Positions 1 to 4,579 of a stretch of DNA of 6,012 nt are shown here, in pieces. The translations under genes were made by a program, and so were the position numbers. Source of the stretch: Synergistaceae bacterium (GTDB lineage: Bacteria > Synergistota > Synergistia > Synergistales > Aminobacteriaceae); the NCBI GenBank assembly GCA_017475805.1, contig JAFVEW010000348.1:1-6012 (forward strand). The letters are read 5' to 3'. Position 1 is the stretch's first letter, and each line of letters starts with the position of its first letter. A model generated the notes under the pieces. That model had not been told where the DNA came from. It made no database searches and worked only from the letters and a program-made list of their open reading frames with translations.

Positions 1-54
1 GAGCAAAGTTTTTTTTAGCTCAAGCGTTTCGATAATGTTTTCAGTAAGACGCAT
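1..54 (-). CDS. Start of a gene cut by the left window edge; possibly MutS2
   Basis: Only the first 18 codons are visible, reading MRLTENIIETLELKKTLL. The ATG lies 6 nt after the cvpA stop codon, so this gene is the next member of the same leftward operon. No strong Shine-Dalgarno sequence is visible; the end of cvpA offers only a purine-rich GAGAAAAG stretch, so translation may be coupled. MutS2 (a MutS-like ATPase/endonuclease acting on branched DNA or stalled ribosomes) is suggested because MutS2 proteins open with a short helix ending in a 'tLElxkil'-like pattern and because cvpA and mutS2 are neighbours in several bacteria. Eighteen residues cannot prove this. Another soluble protein is possible; the existence of a gene is more certain than its name. 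Confidence 0.45.
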   Translation of the reverse strand, partial: MRLTENIIETLELKKTLL

Positions 55-60
55 TTCAAA

Positions 61-606
61 TTATCTTTTCTCTGTTAGTGTTTTGAAGTCTAAAATTCCC
101 ATTTCCGTCAAAGTATCTCGGAGAGGCGGCCATACAAACGAGGCGGCTTTCATGCAGTAACTTTTTTCGAGAGTTTCTTCAGGGACCAAGCCGGGAAATG
201 ACGCGACGACGGCATAAATAAAAACTATGATGACAAAAGTTTTTACAATTCCAATTACGATGCCTAAAACATGGTCTGTTATTGTGAGTTCAGCGACTTT
301 CACAGCGTAAGAAATAACTCCGCCGATGAGCGCAAAAATTATCTCAACGCCGAAGAAAATTACAACGCCGCAAATTATTGCAACAATAGTGTCATCAAGC
401 GTCAATGAAGGCAAAAACCTTCTGAACAAATCCACTGCAGGATCAAGAAAATTCCAAGCGCAGAAAATTGCGACGAAAAAGCCGACGAAGCTGATGATTT
501 CGCCGGAAAAGCCTCGAATGAAGCCTCGCCAAATAAAAAACACAAGTACTACAATCATTACTAAATCGAAAATCAAAGCAATATTACTTCCCATTTTTAT
601 TTTCAT
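61..606 (-). CDS. cvpA: CvpA family integral membrane protein
   Basis: This is a 181-residue protein with four hydrophobic segments at about residues 8-26, 34-52, 72-100 and 112-135, followed by a soluble C-terminal tail of about 45 residues. Two landmarks fit the CvpA (colicin V production) family: the basic loop after helix 1 (RGFIRGFSGE, residues 27-36) and the start of helix 4 (DHVLGIVIGIVK, residues 111-122). The length is typical. The family sits in the inner membrane; its biochemical role is poorly defined, having been named from an E. coli colicin V export phenotype. The gene lies 28 nt after tsaB and 6 nt before the next gene. The start is uncertain: an AAAGGA motif touches the ATG at 606 with no spacer, whereas the ATG at 594 (Met5) would have a 12-nt spacer. 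The extra MKIK adds nothing to the fold, so a 177-residue product is plausible. Confidence 0.85.
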   Translation of the reverse strand: MKIKMGSNIALIFDLVMIVVLVFFIWRGFIRGFSGEIISFVGFFVAIFCAWNFLDPAVDLFRRFLPSLTLDDTIVAIICGVVIFFGVEIIFALIGGVISYAVKVAELTITDHVLGIVIGIVKTFVIIVFIYAVVASFPGLVPEETLEKSYCMKAASFVWPPLRDTLTEMGILDFKTLTEKR

Positions 607-620
607 TCCTTTCTTAAAAA

Positions 621-650
621 TTACTTCCTAATTCCTAATTCCTAATTGCC
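621..650. repeat. Heptamer tandem repeat element, copy 1 (3 units)
   Basis: Three perfect tandem copies of TTCCTAA occupy 625-645. They are preceded by TTAC (621-624) and followed by TTGCC (646-650). A related element with the same flanks but two, slightly diverged, units lies at 3839-3861. On the minus strand the unit reads TTAGGAA. Because 7 is not a multiple of 3, three units place a TAG in every reading frame; the middle one (635-637) is the tsaB stop codon. The element therefore overlaps the tsaB 3' end and continues into the gap before cvpA. This is seen directly; its function is unknown. Confidence 0.8.
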
Positions 651-1258
651 TTTTCAGCTCCTTGCGGTGCGCGGTAATATGAAATTTTTAATTCCAAAGG
701 GTTAATAGCTTGTTGTAAATTATTTTTAGCTGTCTCGCATAAAGAAATTAAATCCGGCTTAACTTGCAAAATTTTTAACTCGTTTAACTCTAACCTTTCC
801 GGGTCATCTGAAATAATTTTAGCGTCAGGATTTCTCCCGAGCCATTCCTTTATAAATTCGTGCGAATATTCTCCGGCATCTAATAAATTTTTTGACTTAG
901 CGTAAACAAAACCGTGTCCTGCGTAAATTAAAGTTAAAATTTTCTCGTCTTCAATTTTGTGCGCTAACATTTCGAGCGTCGATACAGTAATAATTTTCGC
1001 TCCCGAAGCGTACGCAAGTCCCGAAGCATAAGCCGCGCCGACCCTAATTCCCGTGAAATATCCTGGACCGTTCGTCAAAGCTATATAATCGAGTTCGTTA
1101 AAAGAAATATTATTTTCGCTCAAAATTTTTCCCGTCATTATCGGCAATTCTCCTGACTGACGGCGGCCTAAATCTTTTTGAGTAATAAAAATTTTGTCGT
1201 CGAGCATCAACGCAACGCCCGTAAGTTTCAAGCAGCAATCGATAGCTAAGATATTCAT
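635..1258 (-). CDS. tsaB: tRNA t6A biosynthesis protein TsaB
   Basis: A 207-residue protein of the ASKHA fold, paralogous to TsaD. TsaB pairs with TsaD (and TsaE) in the cytoplasm, where the complex transfers threonylcarbamoyl from TC-AMP to A37 of ANN-decoding tRNAs. Visible landmarks are the N-terminal strand NILAIDCC (2-9) followed by TGVAL (13-17), the family signature NGPGYFTGIRVG (63-74) with the following helix AAYASGLAYASG (75-86), and VSTLEMLA (92-99). The phosphate-binding 'DTS' seen in many members is here DCC, and the usual 'DAR' after the central strand is YAG (112-114); TsaB is not itself catalytic, so drift there is tolerated. The start codon overlaps the tsaE stop as ATGA (4 nt). 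The stop lies inside a heptamer repeat, so the last residues (AIRN) are repeat-encoded. Neither rimI nor tsaD follows, unlike many Firmicute clusters. Confidence 0.9.
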   Translation of the reverse strand: MNILAIDCCLKLTGVALMLDDKIFITQKDLGRRQSGELPIMTGKILSENNISFNELDYIALTNGPGYFTGIRVGAAYASGLAYASGAKIITVSTLEMLAHKIEDEKILTLIYAGHGFVYAKSKNLLDAGEYSHEFIKEWLGRNPDAKIISDDPERLELNELKILQVKPDLISLCETAKNNLQQAINPLELKISYYRAPQGAEKAIRN

Positions 1259-1716
1259 AACTCTTTGACGACCTCCTGAGCTTTGATACCTGTAGCTGAA
1301 ATTTTAATTTCTCGTTCGTCTTCGTTCAGAGCTTTCAGAGAAATTTTAATGACTTCATTAACGGGCGGATTTTTCCAGCGTTCAGGCCATTCGACAAATA
1401 AAACAGCGTCAGAACTTCCAACAAATTCTTCGAGCCCTAAAGCAAAGACTCCGTCTTCTTCTAATCTATATAAATCCGAATGAATTAAAAAAATTCCCTT
1501 AGGTGATTTATATTCGTTTATTAAAGTGAATGAAGGGCTGCGAACGTTAGAAATTTTCATAGCTTCACCGACGCCGCGAATTAAAACGGTTTTCCCTGTC
1601 CCTAAATCTCCGTATAAAAGGACAGTGAGGCCTGGCAAAATTTTTTCACCGATTGAACGTCCGATATTCAAAGTTTCTTGCTCCGAGTGAGACGTAAAGA
1701 TTTTTGAGTTATTCAT
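1255..1716 (-). CDS. tsaE: tRNA t6A biosynthesis ATPase TsaE
   Basis: A 153-residue P-loop ATPase of the TsaE (YjeE) family, required in bacteria for turnover of the TsaB-TsaD complex that makes t6A37 in tRNA. The Walker A motif GDLGTGKT is at residues 36-43. It is followed by the conserved switch-like SPSFTLINEY (60-69), the family signature HSDLYR (79-84), and the Walker B-like strand VLFVEWPER (105-113) with its E-W pair. Length and motif order are normal for the family. The start at 1716 overlaps the end of the upstream small membrane protein gene by 8 nt. No good Shine-Dalgarno sequence precedes it, so translation is probably coupled to that gene. Its own stop overlaps the tsaB start by 4 nt (ATGA), giving a second coupling. 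All key motifs are intact and I see no sign of decay. Confidence 0.95.
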   Translation of the reverse strand: MNNSKIFTSHSEQETLNIGRSIGEKILPGLTVLLYGDLGTGKTVLIRGVGEAMKISNVRSPSFTLINEYKSPKGIFLIHSDLYRLEEDGVFALGLEEFVGSSDAVLFVEWPERWKNPPVNEVIKISLKALNEDEREIKISATGIKAQEVVKEL

Positions 1717-2005
1717 TTTCTTTATTTTGAGCTTCGTTTTTCTTTTTAGCTCTGCGCCGCATAATTACGCCTAAAACAACGCACGAAACAAAAAAGCAAA
1801 TCGCCGTTAAAACTGAGCGTGGAATTTCAATATTTGCATCGGTGGCGCGGCTCATTCCGAAAATTAAAACGCAGGCGAGAGCGAAACTTAAACCGCTCAT
1901 AAAAAATCCGCGGCGTTTTATTTTTTCTGTTTTTTCGAGTTCAGCGTCCCAGTCGATTTTTTTGCGCCTGCTTTTATATAAATCGTATTTTGTTTCAGTT
2001 GTCAT
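1709..2005 (-). CDS. Small two-helix membrane protein of unknown function
   Basis: I do not recognise this 98-residue protein. It has a highly charged N-terminal region (residues 1-33, rich in Lys, Arg and Glu and including KSRRKKIDWDAELEK), a first hydrophobic segment at about 33-51, a short polar loop (52-62, with ATDANIEIP), a second hydrophobic segment at about 64-82, and a basic tail (RRRAKKK, 83-89) ending in a Glu/Asn/Lys-rich stretch. By the positive-inside rule both ends should be cytoplasmic, with the loop outside. It overlaps nnrD by 11 nt and tsaE by 8 nt, which argues strongly that it is a real, translated gene and not a chance frame. A conserved position between nnrD and tsaE would support an operon role, but the sequence alone gives no function. 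No cysteine pairs or catalytic motifs are apparent. Confidence 0.75.
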   Translation of the reverse strand: MTTETKYDLYKSRRKKIDWDAELEKTEKIKRRGFFMSGLSFALACVLIFGMSRATDANIEIPRSVLTAICFFVSCVVLGVIMRRRAKKKNEAQNKENE

Positions 2006-2831
2006 TTTTAGGATTTCTCAAAGCGTGAATAACTTTTCTCAAAGCGTTAGCAATTTCCGAAGCTAAAACTCCGTCAACGCCTTCGCGGGCTAAATAATCT
2101 CCGGCCATTCCGTGAATAGTTGTGCCTAAGATAGCTGCGTCAAAAGGTTCTAAGCCCATTGCTAAAAATGCTCCGATACAGCCTGAAAGGACGTCGCCTG
2201 AGCCGGGAACAGAAAGAGCAGGGCCTCCGTGTTTAATCTCTAAAAATTTTTCGCCGCTGGCCACGAGAGTGTTATGACCTTTTAAGACGGCACAGCCCCA
2301 TTTAGCTGAAAGTTCGCTGACTGCATAAAATCTATCTGCTCGAATATCGTCAGGCGTAGTATTTAATAATCTTGCGGCCTCGCCTTCATGAGGAGTTATA
2401 ACGGCGTCATTTCTTGCGCTTAAGTCATTTTGAACGGCAGCAAGCGCGTTAATTCCGTCGCCGTCGACTAAAATTTTGCCTTTCCATTCACGCCACATTC
2501 GAGACGTAACAAGCTCCGTAGCGACGCTTCTATCTAAGCCCGGGCCGATAACAACGGCGTCGATTTTCTTTTGAGACATTGCTAATTCTTTCCAGCGGAA
2601 TTTATCATCTTCGTAGCAATAAACGACTTCGGGTAATCTTGCAGCACAAGCAGCGCAAACTTTTTCGAGCGATAAAAGAGTAACAACTCCTGCGCCGCTC
2701 CGTAAAGCTCCTAAGGCACTCAACGCAGGTGCGCCTGGATAACGTTCAGATCCTCCTATTATTAAAAGTCTGCCGCGATGTCCTTTGTGCATGTCATCGG
2801 GACGAGGCGGCAATAAATCTTTAATTTTCAT
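1995..2831 (-). CDS. nnrD: ADP-dependent (S)-NAD(P)H-hydrate dehydratase, stand-alone
   Basis: A 278-residue ribokinase-fold enzyme (YjeF C-terminal/carbohydrate-kinase type) that uses ADP to dehydrate S-NADHX or S-NADPHX, restoring usable NAD(P)H in the cytoplasm. Landmarks are KGHRGRLLIIGGSERYPGAP (16-35), SGAGVVTL (45-52), VVIGPGLD (93-100), VDGDGIN (122-128; most members read DADALN), ITPHEGEAARLL (145-156), VLKGHNTLV (182-190), and PGSGDVLSGCIGAFL (209-223), where D213 is the expected catalytic aspartate (usually in a GTGD context). Many bacteria fuse this domain to the NnrE epimerase in a protein of about 500 residues. Here there is no epimerase domain, and none lies beside it. The ATG follows the stop codon of the preceding gene directly (TAAATG) with only a weak ribosome-binding site, so translation is probably coupled. 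The 3' end overlaps the next gene by 11 nt. Confidence 0.92.
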   Translation of the reverse strand: MKIKDLLPPRPDDMHKGHRGRLLIIGGSERYPGAPALSALGALRSGAGVVTLLSLEKVCAACAARLPEVVYCYEDDKFRWKELAMSQKKIDAVVIGPGLDRSVATELVTSRMWREWKGKILVDGDGINALAAVQNDLSARNDAVITPHEGEAARLLNTTPDDIRADRFYAVSELSAKWGCAVLKGHNTLVASGEKFLEIKHGGPALSVPGSGDVLSGCIGAFLAMGLEPFDAAILGTTIHGMAGDYLAREGVDGVLASEIANALRKVIHALRNPKNDN

Positions 2832-3794
2832 TTATTTAACTCTTACCATGTTGACAGGCTCATCGCCCGCAAAGACGGCTTCGATATTTTTAATCACGAG
2901 CAAGCCCATATCTTTACGAGTTCCGAAAGTTGCCGTTCCTACGTGAGGCATTAAAACGACGTTTTGAAGTTTTTTAAGCTCAGGCGTAACTTCGGGCTCA
3001 TTTTCGTAAACGTCGAGGCCGGCGCCAGCGATAACATGACGGCTTAAAGCGTCGGCTAAGGCTTTCTCATCGACAACAGGGCCTCTCGAAGTGTTGATTA
3101 AAATTCCGTCGGGCTTCATTTTTGAGAGTTCGCTAGCACCGATTAAATGACGAGTTTCAGGCGTCAAAGGCAAGTGAATTGAAACGAAATCCGAACGTTC
3201 TAATAATTCTTCAAGACCGACACGAGTACCTCCGACGGCTTCAAGAGCTAAAGATTCATGACGGCCATAATAAAAGACTTTCATATTAAAGCCTAACGCA
3301 GCTTTTTTGCCTAAATTCGCGCCTATTCTTCCTGCTCCGATAATGCCTAAAGTTTTGCCTGTAATATCATAGCCGAGCATATATTTAGGAGCCCATTCAA
3401 AAGTTGAAGTTCTAACGATATTGTCGCCTTCGATAACTCGACGGGCAGCAGCGAAAATCAAAGCCCAAGCTAAATCCGCTGTAGCGTCTGTGAGAACGTC
3501 GGGAGTATTTGAGACGTAAATTCCTTTTTCGTTAGCGGCTTTAACGTCGATATTATTAAAACCTACGCCATAATTAGCGATTAATTTTAAGTCAGGTCCT
3601 GCCTGACTAATTAAATCGGCGTCGATATTGTCATTTAACATAGTGATGACGGCGGCATAATTTTTGAAAGCGTTGATTAATTCTTCGCGTGTTGAAAGTC
3701 TGTCATCGTCATTGCAGTCATATTCGCAGATATTTCCGAGCAATTTCATAACTGTGTTTGGAAGTCTGCGAGATACATATACTTTTCTGTTCAT
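2832..3794 (-). CDS. D-isomer-specific 2-hydroxyacid dehydrogenase (glyoxylate/hydroxypyruvate reductase type)
   Basis: A 320-residue cytoplasmic oxidoreductase with the family's usual length and two-domain order. The substrate-binding half contains NYGVGFNNIDV (74-84) and NTPDVLTDATAD (96-107). The Rossmann half has GAGRIG at 153-158. The catalytic triad is complete: Arg237 in NTSRGP, Glu266 in YENEP, and His284 in PHVGTAT. After the second Rossmann strand the sequence is YYGRH (175-179), with Gly-Arg where NAD-specific members usually carry Asp; this favours NADP(H). The overall wording resembles glyoxylate or hydroxypyruvate reductases, but phosphoglycerate, lactate or other 2-keto-acid substrates cannot be excluded, so no symbol is given. 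The start at 3794 is preceded by AAAGGA with an 11-nt spacer. It is the first gene of the tightly packed cluster and abuts nnrD with no gap. Its 58-nt leader holds a terminator-like hairpin and T tract. Confidence 0.85.
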   Translation of the reverse strand: MNRKVYVSRRLPNTVMKLLGNICEYDCNDDDRLSTREELINAFKNYAAVITMLNDNIDADLISQAGPDLKLIANYGVGFNNIDVKAANEKGIYVSNTPDVLTDATADLAWALIFAAARRVIEGDNIVRTSTFEWAPKYMLGYDITGKTLGIIGAGRIGANLGKKAALGFNMKVFYYGRHESLALEAVGGTRVGLEELLERSDFVSIHLPLTPETRHLIGASELSKMKPDGILINTSRGPVVDEKALADALSRHVIAGAGLDVYENEPEVTPELKKLQNVVLMPHVGTATFGTRKDMGLLVIKNIEAVFAGDEPVNMVRVK

Positions 3795-3814
3795 AATTAA
3801 ATAAATCCTTTCTG

Positions 3815-3852
3815 AAAAAAAAACGCTGAGTGAAGTTTTTACTTCCTAACTC
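3815..3852 (-). terminator. Terminator-like hairpin after the isomerase gene
   Basis: Reading leftward, the structure starts one base after the isomerase stop codon. The stem is GAGT (3852-3849) plus GAAGT (3845-3841 complement) pairing with ACTTC and ACTC (3836-3828). That makes 9 base pairs, with a 3-nt bulge (TAG) on the first arm and an AAAA loop. Four bases (AGCG) separate it from a run of nine T residues (complement of 3815-3823). The stem is low in GC and the T run is set back, so it may be leaky. It would end the isomerase message or partly attenuate entry into the dehydrogenase-nnrD-tsaE-tsaB operon. Confidence 0.4.
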
Positions 3853-3861
3853 CTACTTGCC
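3839..3861. repeat. Heptamer repeat element, copy 2 (2 units)
   Basis: TTACTTCCTAA (3839-3849) is identical to 621-631. It is followed by a diverged unit CTCCTAC (3850-3856) and then by TTGCC (3857-3861), the same right flank as copy 1 at 646-650. The element therefore has constant ends and a variable number of heptamers. On the minus strand it supplies the TAG stop codon of the isomerase gene (3853-3855), just as copy 1 does for tsaB but in a different reading frame. Part of it also forms one arm of the hairpin at 3828-3852. Confidence 0.65.
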
Positions 3862-4407
3862 TTCATCAATCGTAACTTTTTTCATGACGACGTCTTCGAG
3901 GGGTCTGTCGCCTCTGCCTGTTTTAGTGTGTCCGATAGCTTCTACGACTTCCATTCCTTCGATGACATGACCGAATATAGCGTGATGACCGTCAAGCCAC
4001 GGAGTAGGGACAAGAGTAATAAAGAACTGTGAGCCGCCTGTATTAGGTCCAGCGTTAGCCATTGAGAGAATGCCTTTTGAGTTATGTTTAAGACCTTCGC
4101 CGAACTCGTCAGGAATTGAATATCCCGGACCGCCCATGCCTGTACCTGTAGGGTCGCCGCCTTGAATCATGAAATCGTCAATAACTCTGTGAAAGATTAC
4201 GCCGTCATAAAAATTTTTATTCGCTAAATCAACGAAATTTTTAACAGTGTTAGGTGCGAGGTCTGAATAGAGTTCGATTTTGAAATTTCCCATTGTTGTT
4301 TCAAAGTTAGCTACTGGACGTTTAACAGCTTCGTCAGCAAAGGCCGGGACAGCCGTGAAAGGCAATAAAGCCGCACCAAGTGCAACGACTTTTAAGAGAT
4401 TGTTCAT
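3853..4407 (-). CDS. Secreted cyclophilin-type peptidyl-prolyl cis-trans isomerase
   Basis: A 184-residue protein that catalyses proline cis-trans isomerisation in folding proteins. The N-terminus is a Sec signal peptide: basic start (MNNLLK), hydrophobic core (7-20) and a likely cut after PAFA at residue 24. No lipobox cysteine is present, so the mature protein of about 160 residues should be periplasmic or secreted. The cyclophilin domain is complete: [14 protein letters not shown] (72-85; Arg74 is the catalytic arginine, with Phe79 and Gln82 in the active site), [16 protein letters not shown] (115-130), and [10 protein letters not shown] (137-146; Trp137 and His142 match the ligand-pocket Trp and His of human CypA). 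The ATG at 4407 is chosen over an in-frame ATG at 4455. It has a clear AAGGGAG ribosome-binding site and begins exactly at the signal peptide; the longer form would bury the signal behind 16 residues. It is probably transcribed alone, ending in the hairpin just downstream. Confidence 0.93.
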   Translation of the reverse strand: MNNLLKVVALGAALLPFTAVPAFADEAVKRPVANFETTMGNFKIELYSDLAPNTVKNFVDLANKNFYDGVIFHRVIDDFMIQGGDPTGTGMGGPGYSIPDEFGEGLKHNSKGILSMANAGPNTGGSQFFITLVPTPWLDGHHAIFGHVIEGMEVVEAIGHTKTGRGDRPLEDVVMKKVTIDEGK

Positions 4408-4417
4408 AAAAATTTTT

Positions 4418-4424
4418 CTCCCTT
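4418..4424 (-). promoter_or_regulatory. Ribosome-binding site that fixes the isomerase start
   Basis: The minus strand reads AAGGGAG here, with a 10-nt A/T spacer before the ATG at 4407. It supports that start over the in-frame ATG at 4455, which would place this site inside the coding region and would hide the signal peptide. Confidence 0.7.
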
Positions 4425-4438
4425 CTAAAAAATACTTT

Positions 4439-4446
4439 GCCGATAA
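4439..4446 (+). promoter_or_regulatory. Sigma-28-like -10 octamer, without a matching -35
   Basis: GCCGATAA matches exactly the -10 consensus of the flagellar/chemotaxis sigma factor (FliA/SigD class; enterobacterial consensus TAAA-N15-GCCGATAA). It points toward the chemoreceptor gene, about 133 nt upstream of its start. The expected TAAA at 4420-4423 is absent (CCCT), and the octamer overlaps the 5' leader of the isomerase gene on the other strand. It may be chance. Confidence 0.2.
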
Positions 4447-4499
4447 TAATATCACTCATTCCTAAGAACGTTTTGAGGTCAGAAACATAAAAATACGTT

Positions 4500-4513
4500 A
4501 ATAACGCGTTATT
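4500..4513. promoter_or_regulatory. Perfect 14-bp palindrome, candidate operator
   Basis: AATAACGCGTTATT is its own reverse complement over all 14 bases. It lies in the 172-nt divergent gap, touching the predicted -35 element (4513-4518) of the chemoreceptor promoter. Symmetric sites placed like this often bind dimeric regulators that act on one or both divergent genes. No known regulator is assigned. It has no loop, so it is not a useful RNA hairpin. Confidence 0.4.
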
Positions 4514-4541
4514 TGCTATCATATATCTACCTTGCTATCAT
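4513..4541 (+). promoter_or_regulatory. Predicted housekeeping promoter of the chemoreceptor gene
   Basis: A -35 element TTGCTA (4513-4518, 4 of 6 to TTGACA) and a -10 element TATCAT (4536-4541, 5 of 6 to TATAAT) are separated by exactly 17 nt. Transcription would start near 4548, giving an A/T-rich leader of about 30 nt before the ATG at 4580. Both elements sit within two copies of the direct repeat TTGCTATCAT (4513-4522 and 4532-4541), 19 bp apart start to start. Confidence 0.45.
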
Positions 4542-4563
4542 GCAAAAAAATTTTTATTTTTTC

Positions 4564-4570
4564 AAGGAGA
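4564..4570 (+). promoter_or_regulatory. Ribosome-binding site of the chemoreceptor gene
   Basis: AAGGAGA is a strong Shine-Dalgarno match with a 9-nt spacer to the ATG at 4580. That start gives a normal chemoreceptor N-terminus (short basic segment followed by the first membrane helix), so it is preferred. Confidence 0.8.
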
Positions 4571-4579
4571 TTGCTCGTA

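Noticed and set aside
326..631. Open frame of about 100 codons on the plus strand opposite cvpA
   Set aside because: It lies entirely antisense to a convincing four-helix CvpA protein and its translation is low-complexity Lys/Ile/Thr/Ser. It has no recognisable domain, and the frame is a by-product of the AT-rich complement.
1283..1483. Plus-strand open frame opposite tsaE
   Set aside because: Antisense to the TsaE gene, whose motifs are all intact; serine-rich translation with no domain.
1842..2066. Plus-strand open frame opposite the small membrane protein and nnrD
   Set aside because: It spans the overlap of two genes on the other strand, and its Ser/Arg/Lys-rich translation has the look of a reverse-complement frame.
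4408..4455. Extended N-terminus of the isomerase from an upstream in-frame ATG
   Set aside because: It would put 16 extra residues before a clean signal peptide and would place the best ribosome-binding site inside the coding region.
4280..4465. Plus-strand open frame opposite the isomerase N-terminus
   Set aside because: Antisense to a well-supported cyclophilin gene; no ribosome-binding site or domain.
4334..4522. 62-codon minus-strand open frame starting in the divergent gap and running into the isomerase gene
   Set aside because: It overlaps the signal-peptide region of the isomerase in another frame, and the AAGGGAG ribosome-binding site serves the isomerase start. A cysteine-rich tail (CTWCGF, CPGLC) caught my eye but it comes from the complement of signal-peptide codons.
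4544..4562. A7-T5-A-T6 tract before the chemoreceptor ribosome-binding site as a terminator or riboswitch
   Set aside because: It is only an A/T tract with no GC stem, and it lies in the predicted short leader. It is more likely a flexible, unstructured ribosome-loading region.
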